This document shows, piece after piece, positions 18,058 through 26,133 of a DNA stretch of 44,654 nucleotides (the stretch's first letter is position 1; every line of letters starts with the position of its first letter). The position numbers and the translations under genes are program-made. Below the pieces are notes generated by a model. That model was not told the origin of the DNA. It saw nothing but the letters and a program-made list of their open reading frames with translations, and did no database searches. This stretch comes from JAWXTP01 sp044433415. GTDB lineage: Bacteria > Bacteroidota > Bacteroidia > Bacteroidales > Rikenellaceae. The stretch covers positions 1 through 44,654 of the forward strand of contig JAWXTP010000011.1 of NCBI GenBank assembly GCA_044433415.1, read 5' to 3'.

Positions 18058-19593
18058 CTAAAAACCTTGTTCCATTGCTTTTTTTCTATCAAACTGAATA
18101 ATATAAGTTATTGGCTCTCCTTCTGTCTCGTGAACAGGGACAAAAAGGTCGTCATGCGCTTTAATTGCAGGGTATAAATAGCGTACTGTAGAAGCAAACC
18201 CCATATTATCAAGAATTACTATATCTACATTCTTCTCCACCAAGTCTCGTATTACTTCTTCTGTATCAAGCGAATACAAATAATTAGTACCTATTGCATT
18301 ACTTGCATAGAATACAAGAAACTCTGGTTTACGACAACAAACTACAGCACCTTTAGGGATTTTCTTTAACATATTTACTGCCCTAAAATAACTATCATAC
18401 CCCGGAGAATAAGGTTTCTGACTTATTTCTCTCCGTTGCATAATAAACGGAACCATAGGTAAAATAAAAAGCAATAATAACAAAGGTGAATATTTAAATT
18501 TTAAAGTTGTCAACTTATATAAACCTACAAAGAAACAAACGAAGATATAGGGAATAATAGGTATTACATATCTTTCTTGATTACCTCCATGCCACAGCAT
18601 AAACAAACCTATATTTGCAATAAGGAATGCAAGCATATAATATCTTAATTTTCCCATTTTCCAAGCTCCCCAAATCACTATTGCAAGAATTATAAGCCCT
18701 ACAATTATCATCATAGTATCAGAAGGGGTCTTAAAATCTGCACCTAAAATAGGGAAAAGACTAAACCTAAATCCTTTTATAACTGTATCATCAAAGTTAG
18801 TTACCATCTTTTCTATCATCTCACCAAAAGATGAAATAGTTCCTTCTTCTGGTCTCCAAGGGTTTACAGTCATAACAGTTCCCATATAACGAGACTCTAT
18901 ACCATGAATAGAGTTTCGTATAGACCACGGTAAAAGTAATAAAACAACCCCAGCAGCTGAGGCTAATAATTGCTTCCATTCCTTCCTAAAAGCGTAGAAC
19001 ACTAAAACTGCAAAAATAGCTGAAATACCAACTGTTCTTATATAATAACTAGCTACAGCAGCTACAATTGCCACATAAAAATATGTTGACTTCCAGAAGA
19101 CTAATTTATCTGTTTCTCTTTCAGACTCTTTATACAAAGCATAGAGAGCTAATACTGTCATAAACATATAACTCATTTCAGACATTATCATGAATGAGAA
19201 GTTTATAAGTCGTGTAGAAAAAATAGGCAATAAGGCCACTAATAATGCTAACTTCCAATTTTCTGTAACTTGTTTTACAACATAAAATAATAATAACAAA
19301 GAACACAACATGAAAACACCATTTAACACTTTAAATAGAATTAAGTTGGCACCACCCATAAGTGAAACTATTGCTAAAAAAGCAGCATAACCTGGTGGAT
19401 AATGACTTGCTGGTGTTATTCCTGATGGTGTTACATTAGAATAACCCAACCCATTAGCTAAATTCTGTGCTAATCGCACATATTGAGCATTATCCCCATT
19501 TACATCTGGTTTGGCATCAAAGCAAAAAATATAAACTATAGTAAAAACTATTGTTATAATTGCTAATGGTATATGACTTTTATTAAATTTCAT
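18058..19593 (-). CDS. GT39/GT83-like polyprenyl-sugar-dependent glycosyltransferase
   Basis: The 511-residue integral membrane protein has about ten hydrophobic helices. It has the ArnT/PMT-type start: one TM helix, then FDAKPDVNGDNAQYVRLAQNLANGLGYSN, where the DxxxY segment in the first extracytoplasmic loop corresponds to the conserved acidic catalytic site. PPGYAAFLAIV follows. A soluble C-terminal domain of about 110 residues lies outside the membrane. It starts 2 nt after the GT2 gene, so the pair is translationally linked. I infer that GT2 makes a polyprenyl-phosphate sugar and this enzyme transfers it on the periplasmic side. The acceptor is unknown. Confidence 0.78.
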   Translation of the reverse strand: MKFNKSHIPLAIITIVFTIVYIFCFDAKPDVNGDNAQYVRLAQNLANGLGYSNVTPSGITPASHYPPGYAAFLAIVSLMGGANLILFKVLNGVFMLCSLLLLFYVVKQVTENWKLALLVALLPIFSTRLINFSFMIMSEMSYMFMTVLALYALYKESERETDKLVFWKSTYFYVAIVAAVASYYIRTVGISAIFAVLVFYAFRKEWKQLLASAAGVVLLLLPWSIRNSIHGIESRYMGTVMTVNPWRPEEGTISSFGEMIEKMVTNFDDTVIKGFRFSLFPILGADFKTPSDTMMIIVGLIILAIVIWGAWKMGKLRYYMLAFLIANIGLFMLWHGGNQERYVIPIIPYIFVCFFVGLYKLTTLKFKYSPLLLLLFILPMVPFIMQRREISQKPYSPGYDSYFRAVNMLKKIPKGAVVCCRKPEFLVFYASNAIGTNYLYSLDTEEVIRDLVEKNVDIVILDNMGFASTVRYLYPAIKAHDDLFVPVHETEGEPITYIIQFDRKKAMEQGF

Positions 19594-19595
19594 AA

Positions 19596-20351
19596 CTATA
19601 CTCTTACGTTCCCTTTAAAAATTAATGTTTTTAATATACCCCATTTATTAAGTCTATATAAAATCGAAACTTTTATAACGCCCAAGGCATAGACTATACT
19701 TCGTTTCATATTTATTGAAGATGCATCTTCAAAATATTTTGTAGGGCATGTTAACTCTCCTATTTCATAACCTGCATAAAATATTTGAGCTAACATTTGA
19801 TTATCAAACACAAAATCTTCAGAATTATCATTATAATTAATGTCTTTTAAGACTTCTGCCGAAAAAGCCCTAAAACCTGTATGGTATTCACTAAGTTTTT
19901 GATTTAACATTACATTCTGAAAAAGAGTTAAAAATCTATTCGCTACATATTTTACGATAGGCATACCTCCCTTTAACGCTCCATTGCTTAAAATTCTAGA
20001 ACCTAAAGCAACAGAATACAATCCATTAGCTATCATATAACACATAGAGTGAATCAGCTTAGGTGTATACTGATAATCAGGGTGTAACATAACAACTATG
20101 TCCGCACCTGACTCTAATGCTTTATTATAACAACTTTTTTGATTACCTCCATAACCTCTATTTTTCTCATGGGTCAAAATATAATCAACATTTAATTCTT
20201 TTGCCTTTTCAATAGTGTTATCCTTACTACAATCATCTGTTAATATAACACTATCTACAATATCAAAAGGAATTTCCTGATAGGTTTGTTCTAAGGTTTT
20301 TTCTGCATTATATGCAGGCATTACAACTACTATTTTTTTTCCATTTATCAT
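19596..20351 (-). CDS. GT2 glycosyltransferase, polyprenyl-phosphate sugar synthase-like
   Basis: The 251-residue GT-A protein has VVVMPAYNAEKTLEQTY, DSVILTDDCSKDNT, NRGYGGNQKSCYNKAL, MLHPDYQYTP (nucleotide-sugar/metal-binding segment), YHTGFRAFS and a short C-terminal hydrophobic stretch. This matches DPM1-type synthases, which transfer a sugar from a nucleotide to polyprenyl phosphate. It is the first gene of the GT2-GT39-GH31 operon and has a near-consensus promoter upstream (20421-20451). Confidence 0.85.
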   Translation of the reverse strand: MINGKKIVVVMPAYNAEKTLEQTYQEIPFDIVDSVILTDDCSKDNTIEKAKELNVDYILTHEKNRGYGGNQKSCYNKALESGADIVVMLHPDYQYTPKLIHSMCYMIANGLYSVALGSRILSNGALKGGMPIVKYVANRFLTLFQNVMLNQKLSEYHTGFRAFSAEVLKDINYNDNSEDFVFDNQMLAQIFYAGYEIGELTCPTKYFEDASSINMKRSIVYALGVIKVSILYRLNKWGILKTLIFKGNVRV

Positions 20352-20420
20352 TATTATACAAAATTTTCCTATGCATTTATTGCTTAAGAGAAGTTTTAAT
20401 CCAATCTTTTATTATGACTA

Positions 20421-20451
20421 CAAAGGTAGCTATTATTATTAAATACACAAA
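20421..20451 (-). promoter_or_regulatory. Bacteroidetes-type promoter of the GT2-GT39-GH31 operon
   Basis: On the minus strand TTTG (20448-20451), a 19-nt spacer and TACCTTTG (20421-20428) give a full match to the primary-sigma consensus. The start codon of GT2 is about 70 nt downstream. A weaker plus-strand box (TAACTTTA, about 20510) may serve the divergent esterase gene. Confidence 0.75.
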
Positions 20452-20633
20452 TACTTAAGAAACTTCTAAAACAATTTACACACTTATTTAAAAATATTAT
20501 ATTTTTTTTATAACTTTACAAAATTAAACAAATCCCAGTTTTTAAAACTACATACAAGGACTTATAGAAAAGAAACTGATAAATAAAAAATAAATTGTTG
20601 AAATTTTATAAATATCACATAAAAAATAATGCT

Positions 20634-22088
20634 ATGAACAAAAAATTTTTGTTACTCTTACTTCTATGTTTATTTTCGCTACGCATTTCAGCGGAAACTT
20701 ACACTCCAGATGAAATTGTAACCTTTAAAAAAACTCCTCAACGAGATTTAACATTACACATCTTCTACCCTAACGACCAAAAGAAAGGTAAAAACAGACC
20801 AGTAGTAATCAGCTTCTTTGGTGGTGGTTGGGCAACAGGAAATCCAAATCAATTTTATGAGCAAAGTGAATATTACGCTTCTCTAGGTATGGTTGCTATA
20901 TCTGCTGAATATCGTATCTCAAAAACAGACAAAACAACACCTTTTGAATGTGTTATGGATGGTAAATCTGCTGTAAGATGGGTACGCGAACATTACAAAG
21001 AATTAGGCATTAACCCTAATAAGATAGTAACCTCAGGAGGTTCTGCTGGTGGTCATGTTGCTGCTTGTACTGCTTTAATTGAAGGTTATGAAGACGATGA
21101 AGATTTAAGTATTTCTTCTGTTCCTAATGCTATGATACTATTTAACCCTGTGTTAAATACAACTAAAGCAGGATATGGAGCTAACAAACTTGTGGGTAGA
21201 GAAACTGAAATTTCTGCTTATCACCACATACGCCCTAACCTTCCTCCAACTATAGTGATGCATGGTACTCACGACACTACTGTTCCTTATCAAAATTCTG
21301 TAGACTTTACTAAAGAGATGGTTGAAAACGGAAACGACTGTACATTAATTTCTGCATTTGGTGAAAACCATGGTTTCTTTAATGGCACTTTCTTTAGAGA
21401 AAGTTGTGGTCACAGAAACATAGATAGATGTATGTATGAATCTACACTTTTCCTTTCTAGACTAGGGTTTATTTCTAAAAAGATAAAACCTACAAAAGAA
21501 CCTTTACGTATTGCTTGTTTAGGAAATAGCATCACTTTCGGAGCTACAGTTACAGACCGCGCTAACAATTCTTACCCTGCCGTTTTACAAGGCTTAGTAG
21601 GTGATGACTATGAAGTTAAAAACTTTGGCTTATCAGGAAGTACCCTTTTGAAAAAAGGTAACAAACCTTATACTGAGTCTGACCAATATAAACAACTTTA
21701 TGAATATGCTCCAGAAGTAATCATTTTAAAATTAGGCACTAACGATTCTAAGGCTATGAACTGGAAATATGGTGATGAATTTATGAATGACTACATTAAA
21801 TTGATAGAAGCATTAAAAGCAAACCCTGTACGTCGACCAGAAATTATTGTTTGTGCGCCTACACCTGCTTTCCTAGGAAATGAAACCGAAAAAATTAACG
21901 ATTCTATCATAGTTAATCAAATTATTCCTATAATAAAACAGGTTGCTAAGAAAAAGAATCTTCTATTTATTGATACTTATAGTCACTTTGAAGGCAAGGG
22001 AGAATTTTTCCCTGACAAAATACACCCTAATAATGAAGGTGCTAAAGAGTTAGCTAATTACATATATAAAGTATCTGCTCAAAAATAA
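20634..22088 (+). CDS. Two-module carbohydrate esterase (alpha/beta hydrolase plus SGNH)
   Basis: I use the ATG at 20634 because it opens a signal peptide (MNKKFLLLLLLCLFSLRISA); an in-frame ATG at 20595 lies ahead of it. The first domain is a BD-FAE-like alpha/beta hydrolase: SFFGGGWATG oxyanion loop, SGGSAGG nucleophile elbow (about 135-141), HGTHDTTVP (Asp) and GENHGFF (His). The second, from about residue 285, is an SGNH/GDSL esterase: CLGNSITFG, FGLSGSTL, LGTNDSK and FPDKIHPNNEG carrying the Asp-x-x-His dyad. Both sets of catalytic residues look intact. Such fusions deacetylate plant or host polysaccharides from two directions. It stands alone between the glycan operon and the membrane AraC regulator. 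Confidence 0.87.
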   Translation: MNKKFLLLLLLCLFSLRISAETYTPDEIVTFKKTPQRDLTLHIFYPNDQKKGKNRPVVISFFGGGWATGNPNQFYEQSEYYASLGMVAISAEYRISKTDKTTPFECVMDGKSAVRWVREHYKELGINPNKIVTSGGSAGGHVAACTALIEGYEDDEDLSISSVPNAMILFNPVLNTTKAGYGANKLVGRETEISAYHHIRPNLPPTIVMHGTHDTTVPYQNSVDFTKEMVENGNDCTLISAFGENHGFFNGTFFRESCGHRNIDRCMYESTLFLSRLGFISKKIKPTKEPLRIACLGNSITFGATVTDRANNSYPAVLQGLVGDDYEVKNFGLSGSTLLKKGNKPYTESDQYKQLYEYAPEVIILKLGTNDSKAMNWKYGDEFMNDYIKLIEALKANPVRRPEIIVCAPTPAFLGNETEKINDSIIVNQIIPIIKQVAKKKNLLFIDTYSHFEGKGEFFPDKIHPNNEGAKELANYIYKVSAQK

Positions 22089-22092
22089 ACTG

Positions 22093-22208
22093 AATTAGTG
22101 ATTAGTGATTAATAACGACAAGCGACTGAATGATTTAAGTTATAATATTTTGTGATTATTTCTATAAATTATTTAGTCGCTTGCCGCAATTAATCATTAA
22201 TCATTAAC
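22093..22208. repeat. Family-3 palindrome between convergent genes
   Basis: The arms are TTAGTGATTAGTGATTAAT...CGACAAGCGACT (to 22126) and AGTCGCTTGCCG...ATTAATCATTAATCATTAA (from 22175), folding back on each other with some mismatches. It fills the gap between the esterase stop (22088) and the AraC-type gene stop (22215) and probably acts as a bidirectional terminator. Confidence 0.7.
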
Positions 22209-22214
22209 CAGCTC

Positions 22215-23459
22215 CTATTTAGTAATTAGGGGATTCTTCCTCCCCCCCCCCGCATTTTTTGGGGCACTATTTAGGGACTCTTTTACTTTTTTAATGAAAT
22301 CAGAAGGAGATTCACTCATTACTGTATTAAACGAGCGCGAAAACGACGAATAATAACTAAAGCCAACCATAGTATATAGCTGTTTTGGATAAATGGTTTC
22401 TACATTATCTTTAATTATCTGACAAGCCAAAGTGATACGTCGACGACGTACATAAGTCTGAAAAGTATCATCACTAAGATTTAAACACCCCTTAATATCA
22501 TTATGGGAGAAATCAGGAAAGGCAACATAAATATCGTTAGTTGTAAACTCGACGTTAGTATACTTCTGAGTCTCATCCATCCATTTATCAACCTTCATTC
22601 TAACATCAGCTAAATACTTTTTATATTCACCATCAGCTTTTTCTTCATTATCAGTCGTATCAAGTGACTCATCCACATGCCAGCCTAGTTTTCTAGTCCA
22701 CTTTATTTTCAATGGGTGCATCCCATCAAACACTTTTGAAAATAACGCCCTATCAACAATATAAAGAAAAAGAAAGAATAAATTTATCAAATAAAGAGTG
22801 TTTAGGTACTTAGAATCCACAAACAACATCAAGAAATATGTAACCCCGACACATACAACAAGAATAAGGTAAGATCGTACCCAGTCTACATTATAAGTGT
22901 TATCAGCAACATTATCAGTGATATAATTATTATACAAAGGCACTACCTGCCATATAGACATTACACTTACTACTATAAACACAATAAAACTAAATGCTGT
23001 CAACAAACGCAGGATTACAGTGGTGGTGGTAATATTATTTATAAAGTCATTAAAATCTACATACTTAACAAAAGGATCTAAACCTGTGGCTGTATGCCAT
23101 ATAAAATATATTATGGGTACTATAACTAAAACCAATACAAAAAGTAAAAAATATTTTAATTTGACTAAATTTGGATGTATAGCCATAATAGGATAACTTA
23201 TAAGAGACAAGAAGCTAGGTATACCTAAAATCATAAGTTTCATATTCGCAACATTCCCATTAAACTGGTAATCGAAACCTTCAACATTAAACATAGCAAT
23301 TAACAATACCAGAATAAGTATCCAGTAAATCAAAATTACGTTTAACACTGTTCTATGTACACTCCTAGGAGAGTGAAGAAAATTAAAGATAAGACACACT
23401 AACATAACACCGATAACAATATTAGATAGCATGTGGTTTATTATTTGAATAAATTCCAT
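22215..23459 (-). CDS. Membrane-bound AraC-family regulator with seven TM helices
   Basis: The 414-residue protein has seven predicted hydrophobic helices (about 12-245) followed by a linker and a C-terminal AraC-type DNA-binding domain: FSHNDIKGCLNLSDDTFQTYVRRRRITLACQII and LYTMVGFSYYSSFSRSFNTVMSESPSDFIKK (about 300-390). The membrane part would sense a ligand or membrane state and the HTH pair would control nearby promoters. The esterase gene converges on it and may be a target. Near the C-terminus is a run of ten G on the coding strand (22242-22251), encoding Gly-Gly-Gly in the tail NAGGGRKNPLITK. A slip would only change the last few residues. Targets are unknown. Confidence 0.8.
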   Translation of the reverse strand: MEFIQIINHMLSNIVIGVMLVCLIFNFLHSPRSVHRTVLNVILIYWILILVLLIAMFNVEGFDYQFNGNVANMKLMILGIPSFLSLISYPIMAIHPNLVKLKYFLLFVLVLVIVPIIYFIWHTATGLDPFVKYVDFNDFINNITTTTVILRLLTAFSFIVFIVVSVMSIWQVVPLYNNYITDNVADNTYNVDWVRSYLILVVCVGVTYFLMLFVDSKYLNTLYLINLFFLFLYIVDRALFSKVFDGMHPLKIKWTRKLGWHVDESLDTTDNEEKADGEYKKYLADVRMKVDKWMDETQKYTNVEFTTNDIYVAFPDFSHNDIKGCLNLSDDTFQTYVRRRRITLACQIIKDNVETIYPKQLYTMVGFSYYSSFSRSFNTVMSESPSDFIKKVKESLNSAPKNAGGGRKNPLITK

Positions 23460-23621
23460 TATTTAAGCCTCATGATAAAGATACAACATAAAAATCACCC
23501 TAGTACAATTCTGCAAATAGCTTTAGGGGAGTTCCCCCCATATAAAAACTACATTAAAAATCGCACCCCCACATCTCACACAATTAATTAGGATTACAAA
23601 ATTAACAAAAAAATACATAAA

Positions 23622-23764
23622 AACCAATTCAATTTCAAATTTTAAAATTTGATACTAGAAGTTTTAAAAAAAGATAGCATAATGGTTCCTATAGCACATT
23701 TTAAAAAGATCGAAGATGAAATCTTAAAATTTCAAAGTGTTAGAATCCAATTTTTAGAAATCAC
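23622..23764. repeat. Family-1 palindrome, degenerate full-length copy
   Basis: The ends CCAATTCAATTT and AATCCAATTTTTAGAA, the arm AACGCT-like AAAGTGTTAGAATCC, and the apex AGCATAATGGTTCCTATAGC match the family-1 copy at 37587-37755, with more substitutions. Confidence 0.6.
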
Positions 23765-24190
23765 CATAATACAAATTCAGTATATCATCATCATAGCATC
23801 ATATAAAAAATGATAGCATTAGATATTAATATTTATTAATTTATCAACGCTACTAATTATTTTAGCCTTAAAAAAAACACTACCAAAAGTCATATAAAGC
23901 GGTTTTTTATTAATGCTATGCATGCTAAATCAATGCTATGTATCATAACATCATCTAATGCTATGAATTTAATCACACTTAACAAATAAACAACTACTAT
24001 ATTTGCTATATAAGCAGTGCAAAAGTTTAACGGAAGTTACATAAACTATTTTTATTCGATTGCAGTTTTTTTTAATTTGATGAATCCAATCTGCAAATGC
24101 AACTGTGTTCACATTATGGATAAAAACAAAACTTACTTAAAAAGTAATTGATTCTAAACACTAATACCGAATGGGAAAATATTCCCGACA

Positions 24191-24221
24191 AACTACAAGG
24201 AGCTGACCACTCCTTGTAGTT
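24191..24221. other. Perfect 12-bp hairpin of unknown role
   Basis: AACTACAAGGAG (24191-24202) and CTCCTTGTAGTT (24210-24221) form a perfect stem with a 7-nt loop, next to a smaller GGGAA/TTCCC stem (about 24172-24185). No gene ends nearby, so this is not an obvious terminator. It could belong to a small RNA or to an origin structure. Confidence 0.45.
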
Positions 24222-24255
24222 ACTAATTTCTACAAAACGCTTAAAAAAATATAAC

Positions 24256-24286
24256 TTATACCCAACTTATACCTAAATTATACCTA
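24256..24286 (+). repeat. Three 11-bp-phased TTATACCYA repeats
   Basis: TTATACCCA (24256-24264), TTATACCTA (24267-24275) and TTATACCTA (24278-24286) recur every 11 bp, close to one helical turn. The first differs at one position from the DnaA-box consensus TTATNCACA; the others differ at two. The spacing is that of protein-binding iterons. Confidence 0.6.
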
Positions 24287-24307
24287 AAAACAACCCAAGG
24301 TCTACCT

Positions 24308-24385
24308 TAAATGTAAAATGTAAAATATTAAATGTAAAATATTAAATGTTATATATTAAATGTTAAATGTTAAATGTTAAATATT
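24308..24385 (+). repeat. AT-rich TAAATGT tandem array
   Basis: Imperfect 7-12 nt units (TAAATGTA, TAAAATAT, then four near-exact TAAATGT from about 24356) form an 80-bp stretch of almost pure A/T plus isolated G. The composition would ease strand opening. Confidence 0.7.
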
Positions 24386-24485
24386 GTAGATAGGTATAGC
24401 GGAATTAAAAATTCCTCCACAACCAACCTTTATTAAAATTAATAATCTTCAAAAAAAAGACCCTATAAAGATAAATTAAAATCAT

Positions 24486-24507
24486 AATAATAGAAATTTC
24501 TATTATT
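24486..24507. promoter_or_regulatory. 22-bp perfect palindrome upstream of the DUF6291 gene
   Basis: AATAATAGAAA and TTTCTATTATT form a perfect uninterrupted dyad about 100 bp before the start codon at 24609. It has the size and symmetry of a dimeric repressor or initiator operator. Confidence 0.5.
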
Positions 24508-24608
24508 TGAATATGCTCTTAACTATGCATCGCTGTTACATTTGTATAGAAAGTTTTAGAAAATTTCTAAAACATAACAAAAGTAACATACAACGAAAAC
24601 AGTTAATT

Positions 24609-25445
24609 ATGAGTAATACTATGGAAGATAGGACAAATCATGGGTCTGTGGTAATTTATGAAAGTTTATATGCTGCGGTGAAAGGACTGTCCTGTGAACT
24701 ACGAGCTGAAATATTCACAGCCATCATGGAATATGGCTTATATGGAACGGAAGACCTAAAAGGAAAACATGAAGTCGTGCACGCTATATTTACACTGGTA
24801 AAACCTCAAATAGATGCCAACATACGCAAAAGGGAAGTTAGCGTTAAAAATGGTCGTAAAAACAGCAAAGCAGAGAAAAATAATGATGTTTCTGCAAATT
24901 CATCAACTTTCGTACGTGATGAGTCAGCCCCTGTAGCTATGGAAGACAACCTAACAGATACCCAACCTACACCTAGCGACAACCTAACAAATAGCTGCAA
25001 GCAGCCTGCGGACAACGTTAAATATAAAACGTTAAATAATAATAATGATAGCAAAATTAAAACTACTCCACCGCCAATATTAAAAAAAATTAATAATCTT
25101 CAAAAAAATGCTCCCCCAGTTTCTGCACACCCACCCATTGAGGAGAGGAAAACAATGTTTTACAATGAATTATCAGACTACACAAAAAGCTACAAACCAG
25201 AAATGTTAAAGGCGTTTTTTGAATATTGGTCTGAACCAACTATTGGCAAAACAAAAAAAATGAAGAAAGAGCTGCAAAAAACTTGGGACACTGCTAGCAG
25301 ACTTTCTACATGGGAAAGAAGACAATTTGACAACAACATTCAATTTAATAATATAAATTATAATGACAAAAGATCCAATACAAGAGCTAATAAAAATGGT
25401 CCAGTCAACACGTTACAAGGTGAGAACTTTGAAACAATGTTATAA
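24609..25445 (+). CDS. DUF6291-like replication-module protein
   Basis: The start at 24609 (MSNTMEDRTNHGSVVIYESLYAAVKGL) is chosen because the family homology begins there; the open frame extends back to 24507. The 279-residue protein has an N-terminal DUF6291-like domain (IYESLYAAVKGLSCELRAEIFTAIMEYGL...VHAIFTLVKPQIDANIRKRE). A low-complexity Asn/Thr/Pro-rich middle follows (about 85-170), then a C-terminal helical domain (LKAFFEYWSEPTIGKTKKMKKELQKTWDTASRL) like the DnaD/primosome-adaptor tails found in phage replication proteins. The stop overlaps the next gene by 83 nt, so the two are coupled. It may bind origin DNA and recruit the loader, but this is inferred from context. Confidence 0.6.
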   Translation: MSNTMEDRTNHGSVVIYESLYAAVKGLSCELRAEIFTAIMEYGLYGTEDLKGKHEVVHAIFTLVKPQIDANIRKREVSVKNGRKNSKAEKNNDVSANSSTFVRDESAPVAMEDNLTDTQPTPSDNLTNSCKQPADNVKYKTLNNNNDSKIKTTPPPILKKINNLQKNAPPVSAHPPIEERKTMFYNELSDYTKSYKPEMLKAFFEYWSEPTIGKTKKMKKELQKTWDTASRLSTWERRQFDNNIQFNNINYNDKRSNTRANKNGPVNTLQGENFETML

Positions 25446-26073
25446 TAAATTAAGACTTGACGAAAATCAGATCTATGAAATGTTATTGTTTCATTACAAA
25501 AACGAGGTTGCAAGATTCAATCCACAAATGCAGGATATGAACGAATTAGCCTCTGTAGCCAAGTGGTTAAACATGGCTAATACTAAACCATGGCTAATAA
25601 TATACGGCAAAATTGGCAACGGCAAATCAACAACAGCAGTAGCGATAAGAACATTATATCATGCTCTGCTTAACTCAGTAAAGTCTGTATATACAGATCC
25701 TTGCCATCCCGACAACCAATTACATAGTATAATCTTAGAGTCTATTGCTGCACTTAGAGTTCCGTATATGATATCTGCACAAGAACTATGTGAAATTTGT
25801 ATAAGGTCACAGGAGGAATATGAAAAATACAAAAATTACCGATTCCTTATTATAGATGATGTAGGCATAGAACCTTATAAGATAATGCGTTTTGGTACCG
25901 AAATATGCCCTATAGAAGACGTCCTTTACCAACGATACGCAAGTGGACAGATGACTATATTAACAACAAACTTAGACACAAAACAACTCTATTCAAGATA
26001 CGGGGATAGGGTCGCTAATAGACTCAAACAATTCGCATCACGAATAGGCTACAACGCAGAAAGCTATAGATAA
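25363..26073 (+). CDS. DnaC-like AAA+ ATPase, putative helicase loader
   Basis: The product is 236 residues from 25363; an internal ATG at 25396 is an alternative start. The N-terminus is helical. The AAA+ core has Walker A YGKIGNGKST (about 80-89), Walker B FLIIDDVGIEP (about 163-173), sensor-1 ILTTNL (about 202) and arginine-rich RYGDRVANRLKQFASRIGY at the end. This order fits DnaC/DnaI helicase loaders and phage equivalents. It overlaps the DUF6291 gene in another frame. No integrase or structural phage gene is nearby, so this is either a stripped phage/plasmid replication module or a resident loader. It ends at a 16-bp hairpin shared with rsh. Confidence 0.72.
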   Translation: MTKDPIQELIKMVQSTRYKVRTLKQCYNKLRLDENQIYEMLLFHYKNEVARFNPQMQDMNELASVAKWLNMANTKPWLIIYGKIGNGKSTTAVAIRTLYHALLNSVKSVYTDPCHPDNQLHSIILESIAALRVPYMISAQELCEICIRSQEEYEKYKNYRFLIIDDVGIEPYKIMRFGTEICPIEDVLYQRYASGQMTILTTNLDTKQLYSRYGDRVANRLKQFASRIGYNAESYR

Positions 26074-26077
26074 AAAC

Positions 26078-26129
26078 AATAATTACCGTCGATGATAATT
26101 ATTCCTAATCATTATCGACGGTAATTATT
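26078..26129. terminator. 16-bp hairpin between loader gene and rsh
   Basis: AATAATTACCGTCGAT (26078-26093) pairs with ATCGACGGTAATTATT (26114-26129). It lies between convergent stops at 26073 and 26134. The segment ATTATTCCTAATCATTAT is duplicated here, and the second copy encodes the last residues (NND) of the RSH protein. Confidence 0.75.
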
Positions 26130-26133
26130 ATTC

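Larger units (their letters stand above)
23460..24608. other. 1.1-kb AT-rich gene-free region with origin-like repeats
   Basis: No gene is supported here. In order the region holds: a degenerate family-1 palindrome (about 23622-23764); AATGCTATG at 23912, 23932 and 23957, with the reverse forms CATAGCATC (23792) and ATAGCATT (23813); a DnaA-box-like TTATCCATA on the minus strand (about 24114-24122); and a 12-bp hairpin (24191-24221). Then come three 11-bp-phased TTATACCYA repeats (24256-24286), an AT-rich array of TAAATGT-like units (24308-24385) and a 22-bp perfect palindrome (24486-24507). The DUF6291 and helicase-loader-like genes start right after it. Confidence 0.6.

Noticed and set aside
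23460..26133. Complete prophage or integrative element around the loader genes
   Set aside because: No integrase, structural, lysis or transfer gene and no tRNA-associated direct repeat is visible; only the two replication-like genes are present.
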